A stretch of DNA of 26,896 nt, taken from NCBI GenBank assembly GCA_049680295.1, contig JBAUHN010000389.1, forward strand, positions 1 through 26,896, written 5' to 3'. Under the pieces are notes generated by a model. The model did no database searches, was not told the DNA's origin, and saw only the letters and a program-made list of their open reading frames with translations. Both the position numbers and the translations under genes were made by a program. Positions 8,150 through 18,009 of this stretch are shown one piece after another (position 1 is the stretch's first letter; each line of letters begins with the position of its first letter). Source of the stretch: JBAUHN01 sp049680295 (GTDB lineage Bacteria > Pseudomonadota > Alphaproteobacteria > Rhodobacterales > Rhodobacteraceae).

Positions 8150-9155
<1,006 letters not shown>

Positions 9156-9159
<4 letters not shown>

Positions 9160-10088
9160 ACCTGCGTTTCGTGCTTCAAAAACTGGCCCGCGCCCTTTTG
9201 ACGGTTATCCTGATCGTGACCACGGTTTTCGTGGTGCTGCGTATGACGGGCGATCCGGCGATGTATGTGCTGGGGCTCGAGGCTGATCCGCGCGCGCTGG
9301 AGCAGTTTCGCGAAAAGTGGGGCCTGAACGATCCGATCTGGCAGCAATATGGGAGGTTCATCTGGAATTGCCTGCGGGGTGATTTTGGCTATTCCTATTT
9401 TGAAGAACGTGATGCCATGACTGCCGTGATGGAACGGGTTCCCAAGACCATTCTGCTGATGGGAGTCACTGCCATTTTTACAATGCTCATCGGAATTCCA
9501 ATGGGCGTTCTGGCGGCCATCCATCGCAACAGTTGGATTGATCGTTTGACGATGACAGCCTCTGTTGCCGGGTTCAGCCTGCCCAATTTTGTTCTTGGGA
9601 TTTTCCTGATCCTGACATTCGCGGTGTTTCTAAGGTGGCTGCCGACAGGCGGAAGCGGCACTTGGCAGCATTTGGTCTTGCCTGTGCTGACCATGGGGTT
9701 GGCTGAGGCAGCCGTGTTTGCCCGCTTTACTCGATCTGCCATGTTGGACGCACTGAACCAGCCCTATATGCGCACAGCCCGGGCCAAAGGCCTGCGCCGC
9801 AATGCGGCTGTCTGGAAGCACGCACTGCCCAATGCCGCCATCCCTCTGGTAACCATCACCGGGTTTTTCGTGGGCACGCTGATCGCGGGTGGGGTTGTCA
9901 CTGAAACCGTGTTTTCCTGGCCGGGTCTTGGACGATTGCTGGTCACTTCAGTGTCCAATCGCGATCTGGCGGTCGTGCAGATCATCGTGATGTTTATCGC
10001 GGTCTCAATGGTTGTGACCAACCTGACCATTGATCTGCTTTATGGCTGGTTAGACCCTCGGGTCGGCAGCGCAAGATCCGGAGAGTAA
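9156..10088 (+). CDS. ABC transporter permease, DppB/OppB-like
   Basis: A 310-residue inner-membrane protein. The start is the ATG at 9156, which overlaps the preceding stop; a longer frame beginning at 9063 lies inside the ATPase gene and adds non-membrane sequence. The N-terminal helix (about residues 11-30) is followed by the periplasmic loop with FREKWGLNDPIWQQY and GDFGYS, both typical of DppB. A BPD_transp_1 core of about five helices comes next, with the EAA-loop A-R-A-K-G-L (208-213) and the ETVFSWPGLGR motif (250-260). It pairs with the next permease to form the translocation channel. Confidence 0.92.
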
Positions 10089-10091
10089 GAC

Positions 10092-10949
10092 ATGAGCCAT
10101 CAGGATCTAACAGCACGGCCACCAATCCGAGTGCCCTTCGTCATTGGACTGTCCTTTGCCTGGCTGATCGGGATGATTGCCATCGCCCTCACACTCGACA
10201 TGTGGCAGCCACACGACTTTCAAGCCATGAACCTGCGCGCACGATTTGCTCCACCGGTCTGGATGGAGGGCGGCAGTTGGAGCAATATCTTTGGCACTGA
10301 CAATCTGGGGCGCGATGTTCTCAGTCGCCTTGCGGTTTCCATCCGCATCAGCCTTCTGGTGGCACTGCTGGGGACGGTGATCGGTACTGTGCTGGGCACA
10401 TTGATCGGATTACTTGCGGCCCGGTTCGGCGGCATTTTTGATGATCTAGTGATGGTCGGGATCGACTATCAGGCGGCTTTGCCGTTTATGATCCTTGCGC
10501 TGGCGGTTGTCGCATTTGCAGGCAACAGTCTGACCCTGTTTATCCTGCTGATGGGCCTCTACGGATGGGAGCGTTATGCCCGCATCGCACGAGGGTTGGC
10601 CTTGTCTGCGATGACGCAAGGCTACGCGGTGGCCGTCAAAACGCTCGGGGCCTCGCCGCTTCGCATCTATGGTCGCCACATCCTGCCCAATATCGCCAAT
10701 GCGCTGATCGTGAACATGACGCTGAATTTTCCGCAGACGATCATGCTGGAAACATCTCTCAGCTTTCTGGGATTGGGTATTCAGCCGCCCATGACAAGTC
10801 TGGGTAACATGGTTGGTTTTGGTCGTGACTTCTTACTGAACGCGTGGTGGCTTGCCACCATTCCGGCTTTGGTGATTTTTGTCACGACACTGGCATTCGC
10901 ACTAGTTGGCGACTGGGTGCGTGACCAGTTGGACCCAACCAGCAGATAA
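10092..10949 (+). CDS. ABC transporter permease, DppC/OppC-like
   Basis: A 285-residue permease starting three bases after the previous stop. The N-terminal helix (about residues 16-34) is followed by the family motif FGTDNLGRDVLSRL (67-80) and then the multi-helix BPD_transp_1 domain. The EAA loop reads A-V-A-V-K-T-L-G-A-S, followed by RHILPN. The C-terminus ends VGDWVRDQLDP, as usual for DppC (the invariant D-P near the end). Together with the upstream genes it completes a five-component importer in the order binding protein, ATPase, ATPase, permease, permease, which differs from the classical dppABCDF order but is common in alphaproteobacteria. Confidence 0.92.
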   Translation: MSHQDLTARPPIRVPFVIGLSFAWLIGMIAIALTLDMWQPHDFQAMNLRARFAPPVWMEGGSWSNIFGTDNLGRDVLSRLAVSIRISLLVALLGTVIGTVLGTLIGLLAARFGGIFDDLVMVGIDYQAALPFMILALAVVAFAGNSLTLFILLMGLYGWERYARIARGLALSAMTQGYAVAVKTLGASPLRIYGRHILPNIANALIVNMTLNFPQTIMLETSLSFLGLGIQPPMTSLGNMVGFGRDFLLNAWWLATIPALVIFVTTLAFALVGDWVRDQLDPTSR

Positions 10950-10977
10950 TCACAGCACTTATGAAGGAAAGCCCACG

Positions 10978-11901
10978 TTGACTACTAACCCGTTTGAACT
11001 GCCAGGCACATTCTGGCGCGGCAATATACATACACATTCGACCCGCTCGGACGGTGTGTTGGACCCCGAAGAAGTGGCCCGTCGCTACAAGGCCGAAGGC
11101 TATGATTTCCTGGCCATTACCGATCATTTTCTGGAGCGATTCGACTATCCGCTGACCGACGTCAGGTCCTGCGAGGATGAACATTTCGCAACGATCCTTG
11201 GGGCTGAGCTTCATACCGGAACCATGGAGAACGGAGAGATATGGCATATCCTTGCGGTGGGCTTGCCTGAGGATTTTACACCGGCGAACGTGTCCGACTT
11301 TCAGCCTAAAGAGGGACAGGAAACTGGCCCCGAGATCGCGCAGCGTGCCCGTGAAGCCGGCGCTTTCGTTGCTGTCGCGCATCCCGATTGGTCGCAAATG
11401 ACGCTGGCGGATGCCGCATCGATTGAGGCGGCTCATGCGGTCGAAGTCTACAACCATGGCTGCTTTGCCGGTTGCGACCGGGGCTATGGCTTTCATATTT
11501 ACGAACGGCTTCTTGCCGCCGGGCGTAAGCTGACGCTTTGCGCCACCGATGACGCGCATTTCTCTGAACCTGATCACTTTGGTGGCTGGGTCATGGTCAA
11601 AGCAGAAACAAACGCCTCCGTGGATCTGCTGTCGGCTCTCAAGGATGGCGCTTTTTATTCCTCCACCGGGCCGGAGTTTCATGATGTTGTCTGGGGGAAG
11701 GATCAGGTTGAGGTTTCGACATCCGCTGTGAGCACCGTCATTTTGCAGGGCAAAAGCACCCGCACTGTCGTTCGCCACGGAAACTCGATGACGCGTACGG
11801 TCCTGCCATTTGATAATCTGGCCCCTTCGCCGTGGTTGCGTGTCACTATTATTGATGCAGCAGGCAAACGTGCCTGGAGCAACCCAATCTGGCGTTCATA
11901 G
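10978..11901 (+). CDS. PHP-domain metallohydrolase (CehA/McbA-like)
   Basis: A 307-residue cytosolic protein starting at TTG 10978, which has AAGGA about ten bases upstream; a longer frame from 10906 overlaps the permease gene and adds unrelated sequence. PHP metal-site motifs are visible: H18-x-H20 with S-x-x-D25-G, AITDH at 46-50, GAELHTG (E77), IWHILAVG (H90), AHPDW (H135), NHG (H160) and CATDDAH (D191/H194). PHP proteins hydrolyse phosphate mono- or diesters; CehA/McbA-type members are annotated as carbamate or phosphodiester hydrolases. The context (importer plus PLP enzyme plus M81 peptidase) points to removal of a blocking group from an imported compound. The substrate is unknown. Confidence 0.85.
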   Translation: MTTNPFELPGTFWRGNIHTHSTRSDGVLDPEEVARRYKAEGYDFLAITDHFLERFDYPLTDVRSCEDEHFATILGAELHTGTMENGEIWHILAVGLPEDFTPANVSDFQPKEGQETGPEIAQRAREAGAFVAVAHPDWSQMTLADAASIEAAHAVEVYNHGCFAGCDRGYGFHIYERLLAAGRKLTLCATDDAHFSEPDHFGGWVMVKAETNASVDLLSALKDGAFYSSTGPEFHDVVWGKDQVEVSTSAVSTVILQGKSTRTVVRHGNSMTRTVLPFDNLAPSPWLRVTIIDAAGKRAWSNPIWRS

Positions 11902-11922
11902 ATTAGTTTGGGCAGCGGGATA

Positions 11923-13197
11923 ATGAACAATAGACAAAAACGGATACAGCCACTTGAGGTCGATCTTGGGAGTGCAAATCCGCTGGCCTGGATCAATCCG
12001 GAACGCGATATTGCAACGCTTGAGAGTGGTGAATTCCGCAAAACTGACATTGATGACGCTGTAGCGAATTGGGCCTGGTTCGAACCGCTCCTGGCCGAGC
12101 TGCTGCCCGAGGCTCCGGGGGGATTGATCCAATCCGAGCTGCGTTCTGTGACAACAGCCAAGGGTAATTGGCTGGTGAAGTGCGATCACGCGTTGCCTGC
12201 CACCGGCAGCATAAAGGCACGTGGCGGGGTCTATGAAGTTCTGATGCGCGCCGTGATCGACTTTGGCGAAACGCGGCCTTCGGACTCTGGTATGCTCCTC
12301 TTGCCCGACGCCCGCGCCCGTTTTGCGGCGCGGCGCATCGTGGTGGGGTCGACCGGAAATCTAGGCTTTTCGGTCGGGCTGATTGCACGGCGGCTCGGGT
12401 ACGAGGTTGATGTTCATATGTCGCACGACGCCAAAGACTGGAAGAAAGCACGCCTACGAGACATGGGTGCACGCGTCGTTGTGCATGCGGACGATTATTC
12501 CCGAGCTGTTGAATGCGCCCGCGAGGATGCCGCGCGTGACCCGAAAAGCTATTTCGTCGATGATGAAGATTCCCCCACCCTCTTTCTAGGCTACGCCGCA
12601 GCGGCGCTCGAACTGGCAGACCAATTGTGCACCCGAGGGATTGAGGTCAGCGCCATGCGTCCTCTTGATGTTTATCTGCCCTGCGGTGTAGGCGGTGCGC
12701 CGGGTGGCGTTGCCTTTGGGCTGACCGCGATCTACGGCGCAGCGGTGCGACCCATTCTGGTCGAGCCAGTTGCTGCGCCCTGCATGATGGCGCAGCTTAT
12801 GCATGGCTGCGATGCCTCAGTCAGTGTTTACGATTACGGCCTCGACAACCGCACTGCCGCCGATGGTCTGGCCGTCGCACGCGCATCGATGTTGGTTGCG
12901 CGCGAGATGGCGCGGGTCGCAGCCGCGGCGGTTACTGTCACTGACGATGATCTTTTTCTCTGGGCCGCACGGATGTGGCAGCAGGCAGAACTGCGGCTCG
13001 AACCTTCCGCCGCGTCCGGTTTTGCCGCCGTTGCTCGGCATTCCGCAACACTGCATGATGGCTTCAGCGGACCTGAACCCACGCGCATCATCTGGACGAC
13101 AGGTGGCGCGCTGCTGCCCGACGCAGAGTTCGAAGCGGTATTAGAACGAGGCCGCGATGCGGAAAGCAATCTGTCAAAACAATTGAGACATCCATGA
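11923..13197 (+). CDS. D-serine dehydratase-like PLP-dependent ammonia-lyase
   Basis: A 424-residue fold-type II PLP enzyme, slightly shorter than E. coli DsdA (about 442). The Schiff-base lysine is K98 in LPATGSIKARGGVYEVL, which matches the DsdA signature closely. The phosphate-binding loops are GSTGNLG (142-148) and CGVGGAPGG (254-262). The ATG at 11923 is favoured over a TTG 15 bases upstream, although neither has a strong Shine-Dalgarno sequence. DsdA converts D-serine to pyruvate and ammonia; related enzymes take D-threonine or other beta-hydroxy amino acids. Position between the PHP and M81 genes suggests it handles an amino acid released from the imported compound. A related eliminase activity cannot be excluded. 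Confidence 0.85.
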   Translation: MNNRQKRIQPLEVDLGSANPLAWINPERDIATLESGEFRKTDIDDAVANWAWFEPLLAELLPEAPGGLIQSELRSVTTAKGNWLVKCDHALPATGSIKARGGVYEVLMRAVIDFGETRPSDSGMLLLPDARARFAARRIVVGSTGNLGFSVGLIARRLGYEVDVHMSHDAKDWKKARLRDMGARVVVHADDYSRAVECAREDAARDPKSYFVDDEDSPTLFLGYAAAALELADQLCTRGIEVSAMRPLDVYLPCGVGGAPGGVAFGLTAIYGAAVRPILVEPVAAPCMMAQLMHGCDASVSVYDYGLDNRTAADGLAVARASMLVAREMARVAAAAVTVTDDDLFLWAARMWQQAELRLEPSAASGFAAVARHSATLHDGFSGPEPTRIIWTTGGALLPDAEFEAVLERGRDAESNLSKQLRHP

Positions 13198-13225
13198 AAC
13201 AGATCACACTGACGCGGGGAAAGGC

Positions 13226-14647
13226 ATGACCCGGATCTTCATTGCGACACTTGGGACCGAGACCAACCCGCAATCGCCGATCCCAACCGGCATGGCGGCG
13301 TTCCGCGAAACGCTGCTTTTCCATGGCGATGCCACCTCCCATCCGCCGCAATACTTCTCTGCCCCTCTCCATGTTTGGCGCGAAGCAGCTGAGACATGCG
13401 GCTGGGAGGTATGTGAAGGCCTCTGCGCCTATGCCGAGCCCGGTGGCATTGTGCCTGAGCCAGTCTATCAGGAACTGAAGAACGAATTACTATCTGACAT
13501 TGCGGCCGCTCTGCCGTTGGACGCGGTTCTACTAAACCTGCACGGCGCGATGATTTCAGAAACCTGTCAAGATTGCGAAGGCGATCTTTTGGACGCGGTA
13601 CGAAACCTTATCGGCCCTGATACGCTCATCGCAATCGAGCTTGATCTGCATTGCCACTTGTCGCAGACAATCCTTGATTGTTCCGACATTGTGCTAACGT
13701 ACAAGGAATACCCGCATACCGACCCGGAAGTTCGGGCGTCGGAGCTCTTTAACATGGTTCACAGCACCCTGGCTGGGGAAATTCGTCCGGTGATGGCAAT
13801 GGTCGATTGCAACCGGATCGCAAGCTCAATGCAGACACTCAGCGGCCCGGTGGCGGAATTGGTCGCCTGGATGCATGAGGCCGAGAAACGCCCGGATGTG
13901 CTTTCGGTGTCTCTCGTGCACGGGTTCGTCCATGCCGATGTGCCAGATTTAGGCGTGAGGGCATTGGTTGTGGCAGATGGGGCCGAAACGCTGGCCGACA
14001 GCGTTGCGCGTGAGCTGTCCGACTGTTTCTGCGCAATCTACGACCACGCCAGCCCGAAGTTCCTAAGAGTTTCTGAAGCGCTCAACCTCGCCGTTGCGAC
14101 GCCCGGAACTATTGTTATTGCCGACAGTGCCGACAACCCCGGCGCTGGTTCGGCAGGGGATGCGACATTCGTGCTACGTGAGGTTATCGCGCTGGGGTTG
14201 ACCGATGCGACCCTTGGTATCTTCTGGGACCCGGTTGCCGTTCGTCTCTGCACCGAGGCGGGGATCGACGCGCGGATCAACCTGCGGCTCGGGGGTAAAT
14301 GTGGGCCCTGTTCAGGCGATCCGCTCGATCTTGCCGTTACCGTGCGTGGGCTCGCGACCGATCACTGGCAAAGCTTCGGCCAGACCCGCAACCGAATTGG
14401 CCAAGCAGCGTGGGTAAGGGTCGAAAATGGCCCCGATCTGCTGCTCTCCTCGATCCGCGCCCAGACCTTCCACCCCGACGCCTTTACCGGCCTCGGCATG
14501 CCTGTCGCCGGCCGCAGGCTGATCGTGGTAAAATCCGCGATCCACTTCCTGACGGGATTTGAGCCGCTGGCGGATGCAGTTTTATTTGTCGATAGTCCGG
14601 GAACATCTTCGCCGACCGACAACAAGAGATCAGTTGAACAGAGCTGA
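13226..14647 (+). CDS. M81-family metallopeptidase (MlrC-like)
   Basis: A 473-residue protein with the N-terminal DUF1485 and C-terminal MlrC domains expected of the family. GGGGAAAGG just upstream supports the ATG at 13226. Recognisable motifs are TETNPQSPIPTG (11-22), LNLHGAM (103-109), LDLHCHL (139-145) and YPHTD (162-166); these histidines and acids are probable zinc ligands. MlrC cleaves linearised microcystin, but most family members occur with peptide importers and have unknown substrates. The first motif has T in place of the H of the commoner H-E-T-N-T-F-S version, marking a divergent subfamily. It is the last gene of the rightward operon, 50 bases from the convergent GMC gene, with no convincing terminator between them. 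Confidence 0.85.
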   Translation: MTRIFIATLGTETNPQSPIPTGMAAFRETLLFHGDATSHPPQYFSAPLHVWREAAETCGWEVCEGLCAYAEPGGIVPEPVYQELKNELLSDIAAALPLDAVLLNLHGAMISETCQDCEGDLLDAVRNLIGPDTLIAIELDLHCHLSQTILDCSDIVLTYKEYPHTDPEVRASELFNMVHSTLAGEIRPVMAMVDCNRIASSMQTLSGPVAELVAWMHEAEKRPDVLSVSLVHGFVHADVPDLGVRALVVADGAETLADSVARELSDCFCAIYDHASPKFLRVSEALNLAVATPGTIVIADSADNPGAGSAGDATFVLREVIALGLTDATLGIFWDPVAVRLCTEAGIDARINLRLGGKCGPCSGDPLDLAVTVRGLATDHWQSFGQTRNRIGQAAWVRVENGPDLLLSSIRAQTFHPDAFTGLGMPVAGRRLIVVKSAIHFLTGFEPLADAVLFVDSPGTSSPTDNKRSVEQS

Positions 14648-14697
14648 CGCTAAACTCGCGAAGAACTTTATTGATCTGACCCCCTTCTGATTATTGA

Positions 14698-16383
14698 TCA
14701 GCTCAATTTCCTAACTGGCGCGTTGGGGCGTTGGCTCTCACCTATACATTCGGATGCGCCGACCGGTGCGTTTTCAGGCGGCAAGAGGGGCAGCCCGGCG
14801 ATCAGATCAGCGGCGCGTTCGGCCAACATCATCGTGGGCGCGTTCAAGTTGCCGTTCGGCTCAGCCGGAAAGACCGAACTGTCCACAACTCTCAGCCCGA
14901 CAATACCATGGACCTTGAGCTCGGGATCGACCACGGCCATTTCATCCACACCCATCCTGCAAGACCCGCAAGGGTGATAGGTGCTTTCCAGATTGTCACG
15001 CACGAAATCGTCCATCTGATCGTCGGTGGTCACGCCCGGACCGGGCGCGATCTCTCCATCGTTAAAAGCGTCCATCGCAGGCTGCCCCACCACTTCACGG
15101 GTCAGGCGGATGCAGTCGCGAAAGCCCTTACGATCCTCTTCGCGATCCAGATAGTTAAACAAGATATGCGGATGCTCATAAGGATCTGCCGAGCGCAGGC
15201 GCACATAGCCTCGGCTTTTGGGTTTGTTGGGGCCGGTCAGGATCATAAAACCATGCCCCTTGATCGGCGAATGTCCATCATACCGCACTGCAGCGGGCAG
15301 GAAATGGTACTGGATGTCCGGCCATTCCATATCCTTTGAAGATCGGATAAAACCGCCTGCTTCAAAGTGGTTGGTCGCCCCCAGCCCCTTCTTGGTCAGC
15401 AGCCATTGCAACCCAATCAAGCCCTTGGAAAACCAGTTCATTTTGTTATTTAGCGTCAATGGTTGCTTGCAGGCGAACTGGATGTAAATTTCGGCGTGAT
15501 CCTGCAGGTTTTCGCCCACACCGGGCAAATCATGAAGCACCTCAACGCCCGCTTTTTGCAGCACCGCTGCCGGGCCGATACCGGATCGCTGCAGCAGATG
15601 GGGCGAACCAATGGGGCCGCTGGCGACAATGACCTCGCGCCGCGCGCTGGCCTGGTGCGTGCTGCCGCCACGATCGTATTCCACCCCCATGGCGCGTCCG
15701 TCTTTCAGCAAAACGCGCCGGGTCATCGCCTTGGTGCGCACGTCAAGGTTGGGCCGGTTCATCGCGGGATGCAGATAGGCTTTGGCAGCAGACCAGCGTA
15801 CGCCGTTCTTGACCGTCATATGCATCGGGCCAAAGCCTTCCTGCAAATGTCCATTTGGGTCGTCGGTCTTGATATAACCCGCCTCAATTCCGGCTTTGAC
15901 AAAAGCACCATAAAGCGGATTTTTCATACCATTACCGTTGTTGACGTTCAGCGGCCCGCTTTGTCCCCGGTAGGTATCGTCTCCCCCCTCCTGAAAGCTC
16001 TCGGACTTTTTGAAATAGGGAAGGCAGCTGGCATGACCCCAGCCAGCGGCCCCCATTTCCTCCCATTGGTCAAAGTCCCGCGGATGGCCGCGCACATAAA
16101 CCAGCCCGTTGATCGAGGAAGAACCGCCCAGCACCTTGCCGCGCGGACAATGAATGCGCCGCCCCTTCAGGCCGGGTTCCGGCTGCGTTTCGTACTTCCA
16201 GTTGTAGGTCTTGGTGTTCATCGGCATCGAAAAGGCCGAGGGCATCTGAATGATCGGATTGTTATCTGACCCGCCATATTCCAGCACCAGAACGCTGACT
16301 GTGGGGTCTTCGGTCAACCGCGCAGCAAGTACACAACCCGCAGAACCGGCCCCAACGATCACATAGTCGAATTCTTCAGCCAT
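14698..16383 (-). CDS. GMC-family FAD oxidoreductase (choline-dehydrogenase-like)
   Basis: A 561-residue flavoprotein of the usual BetA length. The N-terminal Rossmann motif is VGAGSAG near 10-16. GMC signature 1 is GKVLGGSSSINGLVYVRG, and signature 2 lies in the GPIGSPHLLQRSGIG segment. The C-terminal catalytic region has YHPCGSCRMG (proton-accepting His) and P-N-G-N-L-N-A-P-T-M-M-L-A-E-R-A, ending the FAD domain. Members oxidise alcohols to aldehydes (choline, polyethylene glycol, other primary or secondary alcohols). It is the last gene of the eight-gene operon and starts three bases after the ABC ATPase stop. It does not sit with betaine aldehyde dehydrogenase or BetI, so choline itself is not implied. 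Confidence 0.92.
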   Translation of the reverse strand: MAEEFDYVIVGAGSAGCVLAARLTEDPTVSVLVLEYGGSDNNPIIQMPSAFSMPMNTKTYNWKYETQPEPGLKGRRIHCPRGKVLGGSSSINGLVYVRGHPRDFDQWEEMGAAGWGHASCLPYFKKSESFQEGGDDTYRGQSGPLNVNNGNGMKNPLYGAFVKAGIEAGYIKTDDPNGHLQEGFGPMHMTVKNGVRWSAAKAYLHPAMNRPNLDVRTKAMTRRVLLKDGRAMGVEYDRGGSTHQASARREVIVASGPIGSPHLLQRSGIGPAAVLQKAGVEVLHDLPGVGENLQDHAEIYIQFACKQPLTLNNKMNWFSKGLIGLQWLLTKKGLGATNHFEAGGFIRSSKDMEWPDIQYHFLPAAVRYDGHSPIKGHGFMILTGPNKPKSRGYVRLRSADPYEHPHILFNYLDREEDRKGFRDCIRLTREVVGQPAMDAFNDGEIAPGPGVTTDDQMDDFVRDNLESTYHPCGSCRMGVDEMAVVDPELKVHGIVGLRVVDSSVFPAEPNGNLNAPTMMLAERAADLIAGLPLLPPENAPVGASECIGESQRPNAPVRKLS

Positions 16384-16386
16384 CTC

Positions 16387-17169
16387 TCACCCCATTTCCA
16401 GTGCTTTGCCAACCTCTTCGTGCAGGCTGGTCATGATGCGTCTTTTCAAGGTGATGAACTCTGGGCTGGTCAACACGGTGTAGTCGCGCGGGCGCTCAAT
16501 CTCGACCGGAATCGTGTCAATGATCCGTCCGGGGCGGGCCGACATCACATAGACCACATCCCCTAGAAACAGCGCCTCGTCGATGTCATGGGTGATGAAC
16601 AGCACCGTCTTGCGCTCTTCCTGCCAGATTTTCAGCAGCAGTTCCTGCATGACTGAGCGGGTCTGGCTGTCAAGGGCACCAAAGGGTTCGTCCATCAACA
16701 GCACTTCGGGATTTACCGCCAAAGCCCGGGCAATGGCAACCCGTTGTTTCATGCCGCCCGAAAGCTGCGAGGGATAGCTATCAGCAAAACGGGTCAGGCC
16801 CACAGCCTCTACATAGTGGCGCGCACGCTCCTTGCGATCGGTTGTTGGGGTGCCGTTGACCGAAAGGCCAAATTCAACGTTCTTCTGTACCGTGAGCCAT
16901 GGGAAAAGCGTATAGCTTTGCGGCACCATGCCCCGGTCTGCACCGGGTTTTTCGATTGTGACACCGTCAACCAGCGTGCGCCCTTCGGTCGCGTGGTTCA
17001 GCCCAGCAATTAGATCGAGCGTGCTGGATTTCCCGCATCCCGAAGGGCCGACAATTACCGCGAATTGTTGATCGGGGATTTCCAGCGTCAAGTTCTCAAG
17101 CGCCACGACCCAGCTATCCGGATTGGACCCGAAACGGACGGTCACGTTATCAAGTAGTACTTCTCCCAT
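16387..17169 (-). CDS. ABC transporter ATP-binding protein, SsuB/TauB/NitT type
   Basis: A 260-residue ATPase starting at the ATG at 17169, with AAGGAG close upstream; a longer frame from 17226 runs into the permease gene. Walker A is GPSGCGKSS (41-49), the Q-loop region is MVPQSYTLFPWLTV (81-94), the signature is LSGGMKQR (136-143), Walker B is VLLMDEPFGALD (157-168) and the H-loop is ITHDIDEALFL (H194). The P-F-G-A-L-D and ITHDIDEA features are characteristic of the nitrate/sulfonate/taurine importer family. It works with the permease and binding protein encoded immediately upstream in the operon. Confidence 0.92.
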   Translation of the reverse strand: MGEVLLDNVTVRFGSNPDSWVVALENLTLEIPDQQFAVIVGPSGCGKSSTLDLIAGLNHATEGRTLVDGVTIEKPGADRGMVPQSYTLFPWLTVQKNVEFGLSVNGTPTTDRKERARHYVEAVGLTRFADSYPSQLSGGMKQRVAIARALAVNPEVLLMDEPFGALDSQTRSVMQELLLKIWQEERKTVLFITHDIDEALFLGDVVYVMSARPGRIIDTIPVEIERPRDYTVLTSPEFITLKRRIMTSLHEEVGKALEMG

Positions 17170-17180
17170 ATCCGTTCTCC

Positions 17181-17990
17181 TTATCGGCCTAGGTTTTCCC
17201 AGGGCAGCGCCAAACGCTTGACCCACTTAAAGACCATGTCCGTCGCCAGCCCAAGAAAGCCAATCACGAAGATGCCAACGAAAATTCCAGCAGGATCAAA
17301 GCCGCGCATAGATTGCAGGATCATGTAGCCAAGCCCGGCATTTGCAGCGACCAGTTCGGCCACCACGAGAAACGTCCATGCCCAGCCCATGGTGACTCGA
17401 AGCGTGTCAAAGATGCCCGACATTGTCGCCGGTAGCAGCACCCGCCGAACAATCTGCCCTTTGCTGGCCCCCAACGTATAGGACACATTGAACAGATCCG
17501 CCTGCACCCCGCGCGTCACGTCCGAGATCATGACAATCTGTTGGAAAAACGTGCCCAGAAAAATTACGGCAATCTTCTGCTCCAGTCCGATTCCGATCCA
17601 CAGGATCAGCAGTGGGATCAACGAGGTCACCGGCAGGTAGCGCATGAAGTTGACTACCGGCTCGATTGCGGCCGCGACAATGCGGAATCCGCCCATGAAA
17701 ATCCCTACGGGAATGGCGATTATTGATGACAAGAAAAAGCCAAGATAGATCTCTTTCAGAGACACCCCGATGTGTTTTTTGAGGCTGCCATCGCCGAGCT
17801 TGTCCAGGAACGAGGCCCAGACATCGCCTGGCGAGGGCAGGAAATCACGGCTGACAAAACCGGTCGCCGTGGCGAGGTACCATGCGAACATGATCGCACC
17901 CGCCACAACCAACCCTGTGCTGATTTCAATGGGCCGGGGGATCGCGCGTTTTGGCGTGAAGTACCGGTCAGAAAAGCTGAGCTTTGCCAT
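17181..17990 (-). CDS. ABC transporter permease, SsuC/TauC/NitT type
   Basis: A 269-residue inner-membrane protein with about six hydrophobic segments. The first is at about residues 28-46, followed by the L-P-S-P-G-D-V-W-A-S-F motif characteristic of SsuC/TauC permeases. The EAA loop appears as NVSYTLGASKGQIVRRVLLPATMSG (SYTLGAS is the EAA-like helix). R-Y-L-P-V-T-S-L-I-P-L and the final G-L-A-T-D-M-V-F-K segment are also typical. It lies 19 bases after the binding-protein stop and 11 bases before the ATPase start. Together they form a single-permease (homodimer) importer. Confidence 0.9.
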   Translation of the reverse strand: MAKLSFSDRYFTPKRAIPRPIEISTGLVVAGAIMFAWYLATATGFVSRDFLPSPGDVWASFLDKLGDGSLKKHIGVSLKEIYLGFFLSSIIAIPVGIFMGGFRIVAAAIEPVVNFMRYLPVTSLIPLLILWIGIGLEQKIAVIFLGTFFQQIVMISDVTRGVQADLFNVSYTLGASKGQIVRRVLLPATMSGIFDTLRVTMGWAWTFLVVAELVAANAGLGYMILQSMRGFDPAGIFVGIFVIGFLGLATDMVFKWVKRLALPWENLGR

Positions 17991-18009
17991 GATTTCTGTG
18001 ACTTTCCGA

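Noticed and set aside
10882..11778. 298-codon open frame antisense to the PHP-domain gene
   Set aside because: Composition-driven antisense frame; the plus-strand PHP motifs are unambiguous.
13226..14647. A microcystin-degradation (mlr) locus, because of the MlrC-like peptidase
   Set aside because: No MlrA, MlrB or MlrD homologue is present, and M81 proteins are common beside peptide importers without any link to microcystin.
15463..16269. 268-codon open frame antisense to the GMC oxidoreductase gene
   Set aside because: No domain, and it is fully inside a well-supported flavoprotein gene.
14698..16383. Choline-to-betaine pathway from the BetA-like protein
   Set aside because: No betaine aldehyde dehydrogenase, BetI or choline transporter is present; the GMC family covers many alcohols.
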